Shown here in pieces: positions 17,420-26,468 of a DNA stretch of 64,000 nucleotides (its first letter is position 1; the number at the start of each line of letters is the position of its first letter). The notes below the pieces were generated by a model. The model saw nothing but the letters and a program-made list of their open reading frames with translations, was not told the DNA's origin and ran no database searches. Made by a program: the position numbers and the translations under genes. The DNA lies in NCBI RefSeq assembly GCF_001577305.1, contig NZ_CP014518.1:2480001-2544000 (forward strand), in the 5' to 3' direction. This stretch comes from Sinomonas atrocyanea (GTDB lineage: Bacteria > Actinomycetota > Actinomycetes > Actinomycetales > Micrococcaceae).

Positions 17420-18721
17420 CTACTTGCCGCCCAGCACGATCATGATGATGGCGACGATGAGGGCGAGGATGCCGACCGCGCCGATGGCCAGGAGCACGAT
17501 GCGCTCGCGCTGGGCCCGGCCCATGCCCGCGTGCGCGGAATCGAGCGGGTCGAGACCGTGGGCGCTGCGGGCAGAGACTGGGGCGCCTTCCGGCATGTCC
17601 CCGCGGGGCTGGGCGCGGCGGACGTCCACGGGCCGCGAGCCGGCAGGTCCGGCGCCCGCGGACCGCGGCTGGCGCGCATTCTTCCCGGTGACCACGGGCA
17701 CGTGGGTGGTCGTGGGGGGCTTCATGACCGGGTGCGGGACCCCCGGCACCCGCACGAACTCGAGCGGGGTCACCATCGCGAGGTTGTCGGTGGCCGCGGG
17801 GGCGGGCGCCTTCCGCGGCGGAGCCGCCGCTTCCTTCCGCGATTCCTCGGCGAGGCGCTGCTTGGCCTGGGCGCGGCGGTTCAGCACGGCGGCGCGCTCG
17901 GCCATGGCCACCTGCTCGGCGAGGAGCGCCGGGTCGACTTCGGTCCCGGCCCCGCCGCGCTGGGCCTCGAGCATGGCCGCCTGGTTCTTGGCCTGCTCCT
18001 TGAGCAGTTCGCGGGCGGCGGCGATCTGCTCGTGGCTGAGCCGGCGGAAGGAGCCGGTCTCGGGGCCCAGTGCGGGGGTGACCGTCAGGCCCTGCGGCAC
18101 GATCCCCTGCATGGCCGTCGGCGGCGCCGGGTCGACGCCGGGCACGGGCGCCGTGCCGCCCTCAGGTGGGCCCTGCGGCCGGGGGACGACCGGCAGCGGC
18201 TGGGCCGAGGGAGCCGGCCCTCCGGGGGCCTCGGCCGGCGGCTGCTGGGCGGGCGCTCCGGGAACACCCGTGATCGGCGGGATCTTGCCCGTCTCGCGTT
18301 CGCGGATGGAGCGGCGGGTCGGGAAGGACTGCCGGGCGTTCTGGGCGGCCTGCTCCTTCTCGGCCAGCTCCCGCAGCACGCGCTGGGCAGCGCGGTCCCG
18401 GGCGCGCGCCTGGGAGCTGCGCTCGGAGGGCGCCGGCTCGCTTCCCGCGGTGCGGGCGCGGGGGGCGCGGGCGGGTGCGGGCGGCACGGCGGCGGACGAC
18501 GGCGCGTGGCCGCCGCGCGCTGACGCCGCAGCCGCGCCGTGGGCAGCCGCGAGGGCTTCGGACCGGGCACGGGCGGCCGCGGCCGCCGCCTCGGCCCGGC
18601 CACGGGCCTCCGCCTCGGCCTGGTCCGGCGTCAGCTGCTGCTGCGGGGCCGAGGCGAGTGCAGCCTGCTGGGCCAGGCGACGCTCGCGCCGGCTCGTGAT
18701 CGGCCTATCCTCGTTGCTCAT
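17420..18721 (-). CDS. hypothetical tail-anchored, low-complexity protein
   Basis: A 433-residue protein, mostly Ala/Pro/Gln/Arg-rich and probably disordered, beginning SNEDRPITSRRERRLAQQAAL and ending with one hydrophobic helix (about residues 408-430, VLLAIGAVGILALIVAIIMIV). The topology suggests a cytoplasmic disordered domain anchored by its C-terminus. Coiled-coil-like charged segments occur near residues 225-290. No known domain recognised. It sits between nadD and rsfS with a short gap on each side, so it is probably co-expressed with both. Confidence 0.7.
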   Translation of the reverse strand: MSNEDRPITSRRERRLAQQAALASAPQQQLTPDQAEAEARGRAEAAAAAARARSEALAAAHGAAAASARGGHAPSSAAVPPAPARAPRARTAGSEPAPSERSSQARARDRAAQRVLRELAEKEQAAQNARQSFPTRRSIRERETGKIPPITGVPGAPAQQPPAEAPGGPAPSAQPLPVVPRPQGPPEGGTAPVPGVDPAPPTAMQGIVPQGLTVTPALGPETGSFRRLSHEQIAAARELLKEQAKNQAAMLEAQRGGAGTEVDPALLAEQVAMAERAAVLNRRAQAKQRLAEESRKEAAAPPRKAPAPAATDNLAMVTPLEFVRVPGVPHPVMKPPTTTHVPVVTGKNARQPRSAGAGPAGSRPVDVRRAQPRGDMPEGAPVSARSAHGLDPLDSAHAGMGRAQRERIVLLAIGAVGILALIVAIIMIVLGGK

Positions 18722-18727
18722 GCCTGC

Positions 18728-19417
18728 TCATCGCACAGCAGCTGCTGTGCTCCCTGCCTCTCCGTTCTCGTCCTGCGCGTGGCCGTCGCCGTCGTCGGAC
18801 GGGCGGCCCTTCCCACGGTAGAGGCCGTACTTGGCGATGTACTGCACCACGCCGTCGGGAACCAGATACCAGACCGGCTCGGCCACGGCCACGCGCGCGC
18901 GGCAGTCCGTCGAGGAGATCGCCATCGCGGGCACCTCGAGGAGGCTGACGTCCGTCCGGCCGAGGTCGTGCAGCTCATGGCCGGGCCGGGTCACGCCCAC
19001 GAAGTGGGCGAGCTCCCACAGCTCGTCGACGTCCTTCCACCCCACGATCTGCGCCATGGCGTCGGCGCCGGTGATGAAGTAGAGGTCGGCCTCGGGCCGC
19101 AGCCGCCGCAGGTCGCGCAGCGTGTCCTTCGTGTACGTCGGGCCGGGCCGGTCGATGTCCACGCGGCTCACCGTGAAGCGCGGGTTCGACGCTGTCGCGA
19201 TCACCGTCATGAGGTAGCGGTGCTCGGCGGCGCTGACCGTGCTCTTGGACTTCTGCCACGGCTCCCCCGTCGGCACGAACACGACCTCGTCGAGATCGAA
19301 CTTCGACGCGACCTCGCTGGCCGCAACAAGGTGGCCGTGGTGGATCGGATCGAAGGTGCCGCCCATGACACCGAGGCGGTGACGGCGTGCGCTCCGGGGC
19401 TGCTCTGCTGGGGCCAA
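18728..19417 (-). CDS. nadD: nicotinate-nucleotide adenylyltransferase
   Basis: A 229-residue NadD, which adenylates nicotinate mononucleotide in NAD synthesis. The nucleotidyltransferase motif GTFDPIHHGH (near residue 20) and the ISSTDCRAR motif near residue 175 are complete. The start is uncertain: a TTG at 19417 gives 17 residues before the conserved core, while family members often begin with a shorter leader, and a GTG or ATG just before GGTFDP is possible. A C-terminal acidic tail of about 25 residues is extra and unconserved in character. Confidence 0.9.
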   Translation of the reverse strand: MAPAEQPRSARRHRLGVMGGTFDPIHHGHLVAASEVASKFDLDEVVFVPTGEPWQKSKSTVSAAEHRYLMTVIATASNPRFTVSRVDIDRPGPTYTKDTLRDLRRLRPEADLYFITGADAMAQIVGWKDVDELWELAHFVGVTRPGHELHDLGRTDVSLLEVPAMAISSTDCRARVAVAEPVWYLVPDGVVQYIAKYGLYRGKGRPSDDGDGHAQDENGEAGSTAAAVR

Positions 19418-19428
19418 GGCGAAAGGGT

Positions 19429-19671
19429 TCAGTGGCCCTGGCCGCGGTCGTGCTTGTTCGGGTGCTGGCGGTGCGGATCCGCGTGCTCGTCGACGGCCTC
19501 GTGGCGGCGGCCGAGGTTGGTGTAGGAGACCGTCACGAACATCAGCACTGCGAAGATCACGAACATCGTCACACCGATGACGAGCGGCGGTGCGATGAGC
19601 GGCGCGGGCTCCTCGTGGCCGGCGGCCTCCGCTGTGACGTTGACTGCGGTGCTGATCAGCGTTGCCAGCAT
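19429..19671 (-). CDS. small single-pass membrane protein
   Basis: An 80-residue protein with one strong hydrophobic segment (about residues 28-51, PLVIGVTMFVIFAVLMFVTV) and a His/Asp-rich hydrophilic tail (RRHEAVDEHADPHRQHPNKH). It lies between proA and nadD on the same strand with short gaps. The histidine-rich tail could bind metal, which is speculation. Function unknown. Confidence 0.7.
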   Translation of the reverse strand: MLATLISTAVNVTAEAAGHEEPAPLIAPPLVIGVTMFVIFAVLMFVTVSYTNLGRRHEAVDEHADPHRQHPNKHDRGQGH

Positions 19672-19738
19672 GGTCTCCCCTTCAGGTCGTGTCTCTCAGA
19701 TGAAGCATCTGGACTGGCTATCATCCTACCCCGGCGGA

Positions 19739-21103
19739 TCAGGCGCGGACCTGCCCCTCGCCCTGCACGATCCACTTGGTGGTCGTCAGCTCCGACAGGC
19801 CCATGGGGCCGCGGGCGTGCAGCTTCTGGGTGGAGATCCCCACCTCTGCGCCGAGTCCGAGCTCGCCGCCGTCGGTGAACCGGGTCGAGGCGTTGACCAT
19901 GACCGCGGCCGAGTCGACCTCGGCGATGAAGCGCTCGGCGTTCGCGAGGTCGTTGGTGATGATGGCCTCGGTGTGGCCGGTGCTCCAGCGGCGGATGTGC
20001 GCGATCGCCTCGTCGAGTCCGTCCACCGTGGCGACCGCGAGCTCGAGGTCCATGTACTCGGTGGCCCAGTCCCGGTCGGTCGCCTCGTCCGCGGCCACGT
20101 CGGCCGGCAGCGCCGCGAGGGTGCGCCCGTCGACGTGCAGGCGCACACCGCGCTCGGCGAGGGCCCGCGCGACGGCGGGCAGCACCGTGGAGTCCTTGTG
20201 GACCAGGACGGTCTCGACCGTGTTGCAGACACTCGGGCGCTGCGTCTTGGCGTTGATAAGGATCTCCACCGCCATGCGCTCGTCGGCGCTCGCGTCGACG
20301 AACACGTGGACGTTGCCCTCGCCGGTCTCGATGACGGGCACGGTCGAGTTGAGCACCACATTCTGGATCAGGTCGCGGCCGCCGCGCGGGATCAGCACGT
20401 CCACCCGGCCCCGGGCCCTCATGAGGGCGTTGCCGCCCTCGCGCCCGTAGGCGTCCACGCTCTGCACGGCGTCGTCGGGGAGGCCCACGGAGGCGAGGGC
20501 GTCGCGGATGATCCCCAGCAGGGCCGCGTTGGTGTGGCCCGCCGCGCTGCCGCCGCGCAGGATGACGGCATTGCCGCTCTTGAGGGCCAGCCCGGCGATG
20601 TCCACGGTCACGTTGGGGCGCGCCTCGTAGATGGCGGCGACCACGCCCATCGGCACGTTGACCTGGCGCACCCGCACCCCGTTGGGCAGCGTCTGGCCCC
20701 GGACCACGGTGCCCACGGGGTCGGGCAGCCCCGCCAGGGTCTCGAGGGCATCGACGAGTCCGTCGATGCGGGCCGGGTTCAGGGCGAGCCGGTCGAGCAG
20801 GGCCTTGGATGTGCCGTTGGCGCGTCCCGCCTCGAGGTCCTCGCTGTTGGCGGCGAGGATCGCGGCCTCGTTCTCCTTCAGCGCGGCGCCGATCGCCCGG
20901 AGCGCGCGGTCCTTCCAGGCGCGGTTGGCGCGGGCCAGCACGCGCGAGGCGGTGCGGGCGCGGTCGCCGATCGCGTGGACCGCCGCCTCGACGTCCGCCG
21001 GAACGAGCACGGCCTGCCCGGGCGCCGGGGTGGCCGGTGCGGTGGCAGCAGTGGTCTCGGGCTGGACGGAGGCAGGCGCATTCGCGCGCGCGGTGTCGGT
21101 CAT
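19739..21103 (-). CDS. proA: gamma-glutamyl phosphate reductase
   Basis: A 454-residue ProA, second enzyme of proline synthesis, reducing gamma-glutamyl phosphate with NADPH. The catalytic cysteine lies in RPSVCNTVETVLVH (near residue 293), and the conserved LIPRGGRDLIQNV is present. The first 30 residues are an Ala/Pro/Thr-rich extension beyond the usual core. It follows proB by 44 bases on the same strand. Confidence 0.95.
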   Translation of the reverse strand: MTDTARANAPASVQPETTAATAPATPAPGQAVLVPADVEAAVHAIGDRARTASRVLARANRAWKDRALRAIGAALKENEAAILAANSEDLEAGRANGTSKALLDRLALNPARIDGLVDALETLAGLPDPVGTVVRGQTLPNGVRVRQVNVPMGVVAAIYEARPNVTVDIAGLALKSGNAVILRGGSAAGHTNAALLGIIRDALASVGLPDDAVQSVDAYGREGGNALMRARGRVDVLIPRGGRDLIQNVVLNSTVPVIETGEGNVHVFVDASADERMAVEILINAKTQRPSVCNTVETVLVHKDSTVLPAVARALAERGVRLHVDGRTLAALPADVAADEATDRDWATEYMDLELAVATVDGLDEAIAHIRRWSTGHTEAIITNDLANAERFIAEVDSAAVMVNASTRFTDGGELGLGAEVGISTQKLHARGPMGLSELTTTKWIVQGEGQVRA

Positions 21104-21147
21104 GCAACAAGTCTACCGAGGCGGGCGCGGGCGGGCCCCGCCCGGCG

Positions 21148-22287
21148 TCACACGAGCACGAGGTCGTCGACGTGGACGACGACGCGCTCGTACTCGGGCC
21201 CGAGCTCGCGCCCGAGGTCCCTGGTCGAGCGGCCCAGCATGGCCGGGAGCTCGTCCGCGGAGAAGTTGACGAGCCCGCGGGCGAGCACGTGGCCGGACTG
21301 GTCGGCGATCTCCACCGGGTCGCCTGCCTCGAACTCCCCCGAGACGGCCGTGATGCCGGCGGGCAGCAGCGAGCGGTGACGCTGCCCGACGGCCCGGACG
21401 GCGCCGTCGTCGAGCGTGAGGGTCCCCCGGACCGCCGCGAGGTGCTCGAGCCAGAGCAGCCGCACCGGCTTGCGACGTCCGCTCACGCTGAACCAGGTGC
21501 CCACGTCCTCCCCGGCGAGGGCGCGCGCAGCGGCGGCGGTGGAGGTCACGAGGGCGGGAATGCCGGAGCTGGCGGCGATGCTCGCGGCCTCGACCTTGGT
21601 GGCCATGCCGCCGGTGCCCACGCCGGCCTTGCCGGCGCTGCCGATCCTCACCCCGTCGAGGTCGGCGGCGTCGCGGACGTGGTCGATCCGCACGCCCCCC
21701 TCGGTCGGCGGCCCCGTGTAGACGGAGTCCACATCGGAGAGGAGCACGAGCGCGTCGGCGTGTACGAGGTGGGCCACGAGCGCGGCGAGCCTGTCATTGT
21801 CGCCGAAGCGGATCTCATGCGTGGCCACGGTGTCGTTCTCGTTCACCACCGGGACCACGCCGAGGTGCAGGAGCTTCTCGAGGGCGCGGTGCGCGTTCTT
21901 GTACTGGGTCCGGCGCACGAGGTCGTCGGCGGTGAGGAGCACCTGGCTTACGGTCACGCCGTGCGCCGTGAACGCCTGCGTGTAGCGCGCCATGAGCAAC
22001 CCCTGCCCCACGCTCGCCGCAGCCTGCTGGGTGGCGAGGTCCTTGGGCCGGCGCGCCAGCCCGAGCGGGGCCAGGCCGGCGGCGATGGCACCCGAGGAGA
22101 CGAGGACGATCTCGGTGCCGGCGTTGGCACGCTCGGCGAGGGTGTCGACGAGCGCCTTGAGGGCCTTCTCCGAGATGCCGCCCCGGATCGTCGTCAGGGA
22201 CGAGGAGCCGACCTTGACCACGATCCTGCGGGCCTCGGGCAGCCATTCGCGCCCGCGCGCGGTGGCCTCAGAGGTCGTCGTCGTCAT
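21148..22287 (-). CDS. proB: glutamate 5-kinase
   Basis: A 379-residue ProB, first enzyme of proline synthesis, with an amino acid kinase domain (RRIVVKVGSSSLT near residue 20; VPVVNENDTVA near residue 150) and a C-terminal PUA domain (about 285-365). The ATG lies within the last codons of obg (20-base overlap), so translation is probably coupled to the GTPase. Feedback inhibition by proline is a family property. Confidence 0.95.
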   Translation of the reverse strand: MTTTTSEATARGREWLPEARRIVVKVGSSSLTTIRGGISEKALKALVDTLAERANAGTEIVLVSSGAIAAGLAPLGLARRPKDLATQQAAASVGQGLLMARYTQAFTAHGVTVSQVLLTADDLVRRTQYKNAHRALEKLLHLGVVPVVNENDTVATHEIRFGDNDRLAALVAHLVHADALVLLSDVDSVYTGPPTEGGVRIDHVRDAADLDGVRIGSAGKAGVGTGGMATKVEAASIAASSGIPALVTSTAAAARALAGEDVGTWFSVSGRRKPVRLLWLEHLAAVRGTLTLDDGAVRAVGQRHRSLLPAGITAVSGEFEAGDPVEIADQSGHVLARGLVNFSADELPAMLGRSTRDLGRELGPEYERVVVHVDDLVLV

Positions 22288-23875
22288 CGACCCACTCTCC
22301 CTCGGCGGCCTCCTCGGCGGCCACGGTGTCCTTCTCCGGCGTCCGGCGCCGCGACGACTCGGTCCAGATGCCGGCGCGGCGCTCGGCCTCGAGCTCCTCG
22401 CGCGCCGCGGCCCTCGCGGCCTTGCGGTCCTCGTAGTCCTCGCGCTTCTGGGCGCGGGTGGGGCGTTCCCAGTCTGCGAGGCGCAGGTCCGTGCCCCGGG
22501 GCCCGGTGAGCACCTCGGCCCCGGTCATCATGGTCGGCTCCCAGTCGAAGACCACCGCGTTGTCCTCGCCGATGACCACGGTGTCCCCCGGCTTCGCGCC
22601 GACCTTGAAGAGCTGGTCCTCCACCCCGAGGCGGTCGAGGCGGTCCGCGAGGTACCCGATGGCCTCCTCGTTGGTGAAGTCGGTCTGCTTGACCCACTTC
22701 TCCGGCTTCTCCCCCAGGACGCGGAACAGCGGCTCGAGGTTGCGCTCCTCGCGCCGGATCGTGAATCCGGCCTCGTTCACGGCGCGGGGACGGAGGACGG
22801 CGGGTGCCACCTTCGGCGGGGCGGCCTGGACGGCGTCCCGGGCGGCCTGGACGATCTCGGCCATCGCGAAGCCGAGGGGCTTGAGGCCCGCGTGGCTCGT
22901 CGCGGAGACCTCGAAGACGCGGTATCCGCGGCGCTCGAGCTCCGGCCGGACCATCTCGGCCATGTCCTTCCCGTCGGGCAGGTCCGTCTTGTTCAGGGCC
23001 ACGAGCTTGGGACGGGCGTTGAGCGGCTGCGCCTGCCCGTCGGCGCCCGCGTAGCTCATGTCCACGGCGTACTTCTCGAGCTCGCGCTCGATCACGTCGA
23101 GGTCGTCGATGGGGTTGCGGTCGGCCTCGAGGGTGCCGCAGTCGAGGACGTGGACGATCGCCGCGCACCGTTCGACGTGGCGAAGGAAGTCGTGGCCGAG
23201 GCCGCGGCCCTCGCTCGCGCCCTCGATGAGGCCCGGGACGTCGGCGATGGTGAAGCGCACGTCGCCGGCCTGGACCACGCCGAGGTTGGGCACGAGGGTC
23301 GTGAAGGGGTAGTCGGCGACCTTCGGGCGGGCGGCGGACATGGCGGCGATGAGGCTCGACTTGCCTGCCGAGGGGTAGCCGACGAGGGCGATGTCCGCGA
23401 TCGACTTGAGCTCGAGGACGATGTCCCGCTCGTCCCCGGGGATCCCGAGGAGGGCGAAGCCGGGGGCCTTGCGCTTGGCCGAGGCGAGCGCGGCGTTGCC
23501 GAGGCCGCCCTGGCCGCCGGCCGCGGCCACGTACTCGGCGCCCTCGCCGACCAGGTCCGCCAGGACCTTCCCGTCGCGGGACTTGACCACGGTGCCGTCC
23601 GGCACGGGCAGCACGAGCGTGTCGCCGGTGTGCCCGGCGCGCCAGTCGCCCATGCCGGGGCCGCCGTTCTGGGCGTGCCGGTGCGGGGAATGGTGGTAGT
23701 CGAGCAGCGTCGTGGTCTGGTGCGACACGCGCAGGACGACGTCGCCGCCGTTGCCGCCGTTGCCGCCGTCGGGGCCGCCGAGCGGCTTGAACTTCTCGCG
23801 CTTGACCGAGATGCAGCCGTGGCCGCCGTTCCCGCCCGAGACGTGCAGGACTACGCGGTCCACGAAGCTCGCCAC
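22268..23875 (-). CDS. obg: Obg family GTPase
   Basis: A 535-residue ObgE/CgtA GTPase involved in 50S subunit assembly and stress responses. The glycine-rich Obg fold occupies about residues 1-158, the G domain follows (Walker A GYPSAGKSSL near residue 165, switch DVPGLIEGASEGRG, NKTD for guanine), then a C-terminal OCT domain (about 345-425). A further charged, coiled-coil-like tail ending in an acidic EWVDDDDDL extends beyond the compact OCT domain. Third in the rplU-rpmA-obg arrangement but behind a terminator-like hairpin. Confidence 0.96.
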   Translation of the reverse strand: MASFVDRVVLHVSGGNGGHGCISVKREKFKPLGGPDGGNGGNGGDVVLRVSHQTTTLLDYHHSPHRHAQNGGPGMGDWRAGHTGDTLVLPVPDGTVVKSRDGKVLADLVGEGAEYVAAAGGQGGLGNAALASAKRKAPGFALLGIPGDERDIVLELKSIADIALVGYPSAGKSSLIAAMSAARPKVADYPFTTLVPNLGVVQAGDVRFTIADVPGLIEGASEGRGLGHDFLRHVERCAAIVHVLDCGTLEADRNPIDDLDVIERELEKYAVDMSYAGADGQAQPLNARPKLVALNKTDLPDGKDMAEMVRPELERRGYRVFEVSATSHAGLKPLGFAMAEIVQAARDAVQAAPPKVAPAVLRPRAVNEAGFTIRREERNLEPLFRVLGEKPEKWVKQTDFTNEEAIGYLADRLDRLGVEDQLFKVGAKPGDTVVIGEDNAVVFDWEPTMMTGAEVLTGPRGTDLRLADWERPTRAQKREDYEDRKAARAAAREELEAERRAGIWTESSRRRTPEKDTVAAEEAAEGEWVDDDDDL

Positions 23876-23963
23876 GTCATTCTCCTTAGCTCTTCGGGCC
23901 TGTCACCCGATTCTAGTGCTGGGCCGTGCCTGCCCCTCCGGAACGGAGTGGGGACACAGCAAA

Positions 23964-23996
23964 AGGGTGGAGCGGACCACTGGCCCACTCCACCCT
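23964..23996 (-). terminator. terminator after rpmA
   Basis: On the minus strand a 9-bp stem (AGGGTGGAG against CTCCACCCT, 15-base loop) is followed immediately by TTTT, a classical intrinsic terminator. It lies between rpmA and obg, suggesting that obg-proB-proA has its own promoter or depends on read-through. Confidence 0.7.
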
Positions 23997-24045
23997 GTGT
24001 CAACGGACCGCGCCCAAGGGCGCAGCCGCTGCTGCCTGTCCTCTG

Positions 24046-24300
24046 CTACGCAGCGACGACGATGTCCACGATCCGGCGCCCGCCACGGGTGCCGAACTGG
24101 ACCGCGCCCGCGGTCAGAGCGAAGAGGGTGTCATCCTTGCCGCGACCCACGCCGTTGCCGGGGTGGAAGTGCGTGCCGCGCTGGCGGACGATGATCTCGC
24201 CGGCGTTGACGGACTGGCCGCCGAAGCGCTTGACGCCGAGGCGCTGGGCGTTCGAGTCGCGGCCGTTGCGGGTGGAGCTTGCGCCCTTCTTGTGTGCCAT
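24046..24300 (-). CDS. rpmA: 50S ribosomal protein L27
   Basis: An 84-residue L27, a large-subunit protein reaching the peptidyl transferase centre. It begins MAHKKGASSTRNGRDS, the form without the cleavable N-terminal extension found in Firmicutes. It follows rplU by 48 bases, the near-universal pairing. Confidence 0.97.
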   Translation of the reverse strand: MAHKKGASSTRNGRDSNAQRLGVKRFGGQSVNAGEIIVRQRGTHFHPGNGVGRGKDDTLFALTAGAVQFGTRGGRRIVDIVVAA

Positions 24301-24348
24301 GAGCTGTGCCTCCCTGAGGAAATCTAGAGTCTGGGCGAACCCGAAGGT

Positions 24349-24660
24349 TCAGGCGTTGATGCCGGTGATCTTGACCTTGGTCAGCTCCTGGCGGTGGCCC
24401 TGGCGCTTCTTGTAACCGGTCTTGTTCTTGTACTTCTGGATGACGATCTTCGGGCCGCGCAGGTCCTCGAGGACCTCGGCCGTGACCGTCACCTTGGCCA
24501 GCTCGGCAGCGGCGGAGGTCACCTTCTCGCCATCGACCAGCAGGAGGGCGGGCAGCTCGATGGTGCTGCCGGCCTCACCGGCCACGCGGTTGAGGGTGAC
24601 GAGGTCTCCGACGGACACCTTCTCCTGACGGCCGCCGGCGCGGACAATCGCGTACACCAC
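24349..24660 (-). CDS. rplU: 50S ribosomal protein L21
   Basis: A 103-residue L21 (usual length about 103). The start is the first of two consecutive GTG codons at 24660, giving the family N-terminus (M)VYAIVRAGGRQEKV, with GAGAAGTGAG about seven bases upstream. The C-terminus GYKKRQGHRQELTKVKI is canonical. A longer open frame upstream has no family match. Confidence 0.96.
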   Translation of the reverse strand: MVYAIVRAGGRQEKVSVGDLVTLNRVAGEAGSTIELPALLLVDGEKVTSAAAELAKVTVTAEVLEDLRGPKIVIQKYKNKTGYKKRQGHRQELTKVKITGINA

Positions 24661-24830
24661 TGGGGAACTCACTTCTCTCGACTGATATTTCCAAAAGCTC
24701 TTTGCGCGCGGCGCCCGGCGTCCGTGCCTTCGCACGGCGCGTCAGGCGCCCAAGTGTGCTTCTGCCGTGAGTCCGCGAGGGGAATCCCTGGGAGTGAATA
24801 CCCAAGTGACGGCGCAAGCACCGAGGATCA
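24661..24830 (-). promoter_or_regulatory. structured leader of rplU
   Basis: About 165 bases lie between the likely transcription start and the rplU start. Near 24722-24737 there is a hairpin with CCGTGC/GCACGG and a GAAG-type tetraloop, flanked by GGGCGCC-rich arms (24701-24750) that can extend it. No protein frame is convincing. A ribosomal protein autoregulatory leader is plausible by analogy with L21 leaders elsewhere, but the structure is not a recognised family. Confidence 0.4.
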
Positions 24831-24860
24831 AGAATACGCTAGTCCTCTGTCCGGCCGCAA
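24831..24860 (-). promoter_or_regulatory. candidate rplU-rpmA promoter
   Basis: Minus-strand TTGCGG (24860-24855), an 18-base spacer and TATTCT (24836-24831). It is the best sigma-70-like pair in the 270-base gap before rplU. Confidence 0.5.
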
Positions 24861-24893
24861 ATGAGGCCTACCCGGCCACTGCCTGCCGGAAAA

Positions 24894-24930
24894 GCACGCC
24901 CGACCAGTGTATCCCACCGGCCGGGCGTGC
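24894..24930 (-). terminator. terminator after thiD-tenA
   Basis: A perfect 9-bp stem, GCACGCCCG against CGGGCGTGC, with a 19-base loop, followed on the minus strand by TTTT. It starts five bases beyond the thiD-tenA stop codon and isolates the rne operon from rplU. Confidence 0.8.
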
Positions 24931-24934
24931 CCCG

Positions 24935-26464
24935 TCACGCGAACCTGCGCGGCGCGTCGAAGAACTCGCGCTCGTAGACGGCGGACGCGGCGAAGGCCTC
25001 GCGCATCGCCGTGCGCTCGTCGACCGAGGCGCGGCGGCCCGCGGCGTCGGTGAAGGCGATGGCACGGCGGGTCGCCGCGGCAAAGCCCTCGTCGGCGTAC
25101 GTGCCGATCCAGGCGCCGTACGGATGCGCGTCCTTCTCGGGCCGGGCGGCATGCCGCGCGTGCAGGGCCGCGCCGACCTCGGCGTAGATCCAGTAGCAGG
25201 GCAGCGCTGCCGCGGCGAGCACGGCATAGCTTCCGGACGCAGAGGCCGCGAGCAGGTGGTCCACGTAGGCCTTCGTCACCGGGCCGGGGACGGCAGCGCC
25301 GGTGCCGCCGGTCCCCGCCCCGGCCGCGGCGGCGTCGTGCGCGGGCTGCGGATGGCGGGAGAGCCAGGTGCGGTGCAGCTCGGCCTCGACCTCTAGGCAG
25401 ACCCGGGCGCCCTCCGCCCAGAAGGCCTGCTCCTCCTCCGTCGGGGCGAGCGCGCTCGCCCTGGCCAGGACGCGGGAGTACCCGTTGAGGTACAGGGCGT
25501 CCTGGGTGAGGTAGTAGGCGAAGTGCGCCTGGGACAGTGTCCCGTCGTCGAGCTGGGCGACGAACGGCAGCGCGTCGATCTCGGCCCGGACCTTGGCCGT
25601 GTCGCGCCAGAGCCCGTCCGTGAACTCGCCCTCGGCGAGGGGAACGGACCCCGTGAGGTGGTGGAAGTGGTGCACGGGGCCGTGGCCCCCGCCGACCTCG
25701 AGGTCGCCCGAGGCGGCCAGCGCACCGCGCAGCCACTCCTTGACCACCGCGAGCGAGCGCGCCCAGTCGCCGGTGCGGACCTGCACCGTGGCCAGTGCGG
25801 AGGACAGCGAGCAGCCGGTGCCGTGCGTGTTGCGGGTGGACACCCGATCGCCGTCGAGCTGTACGAGGACGCCGTCCGCTCCGCGCCGGGCATCGACGAT
25901 CGCGTCGGGACAGGCCGCGCCGTCGAGGTGGCCGCCCTTGACGAGCACCGCTCCCCCGGTGCGCTCAGAGAGCCGGCGCCCCTGGTCGAGCGCCTCCTCC
26001 CAGGACGATGCCGTCGCCTCTCCGAGCAGCGCCCCGAGCTCGGGCAGATTGGGCGTGACGAGATGGGCGTGGGCGAGCAGGTCGCGCAGCGCCTCCTCGG
26101 CGTCCGCGGCGAGGAGCCGGTCGCCGCTCGTGGCGACCATCACCGGATCGAGCACGACGACGGCCGGCCGCGCCCGCTCGAGCCAGGCGGCCACCGTGCG
26201 GATCACCTCCGCGTCGGCGAGCATGCCGATCTTCACCGCATCGATCTGGATGTCGCTGCCGACGGCCTCGAGCTGGGCCGCGAGGAAGTCCGCCGGCGGG
26301 GTGTGCACTGCGGTGACACCGCGGGTGTTCTGGGCGGTGAGCGCCGTGATGGCGCACATGCCGTAGCCGCCCATCGCCGCAATGCTCTTCAGGTCGGCCT
26401 GGATGCCGGCTCCGCCCGAGGGGTCGGAGCCGGCGATGCTCAGGACGCGCGGAACGCTGCCCAC
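24935..26464 (-). CDS. bifunctional HMP/HMP-P kinase ThiD and thiaminase II TenA
   Basis: A 509-residue fusion. The N-terminal half (about residues 1-255) is ThiD, phosphorylating hydroxymethylpyrimidine (SIAGSDPSGGAGIQADLK, DPVMVATSGD, and the NTHGTGCSLSSA motif with the catalytic cysteine). The C-terminal half (about 280-505) is TenA, which salvages base-degraded thiamine (active-site cysteine in ALPCYWIYAEVG, C-terminal acidic residue in YEREFFD). A Gly/Ala-rich insert (about residues 385-400) interrupts TenA. It follows rne with a four-base gap and no recognisable TPP riboswitch, so expression probably tracks the RNase E transcript. Confidence 0.93.
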   Translation of the reverse strand: MGSVPRVLSIAGSDPSGGAGIQADLKSIAAMGGYGMCAITALTAQNTRGVTAVHTPPADFLAAQLEAVGSDIQIDAVKIGMLADAEVIRTVAAWLERARPAVVVLDPVMVATSGDRLLAADAEEALRDLLAHAHLVTPNLPELGALLGEATASSWEEALDQGRRLSERTGGAVLVKGGHLDGAACPDAIVDARRGADGVLVQLDGDRVSTRNTHGTGCSLSSALATVQVRTGDWARSLAVVKEWLRGALAASGDLEVGGGHGPVHHFHHLTGSVPLAEGEFTDGLWRDTAKVRAEIDALPFVAQLDDGTLSQAHFAYYLTQDALYLNGYSRVLARASALAPTEEEQAFWAEGARVCLEVEAELHRTWLSRHPQPAHDAAAAGAGTGGTGAAVPGPVTKAYVDHLLAASASGSYAVLAAAALPCYWIYAEVGAALHARHAARPEKDAHPYGAWIGTYADEGFAAATRRAIAFTDAAGRRASVDERTAMREAFAASAVYEREFFDAPRRFA

Positions 26465-26468
26465 AGCG

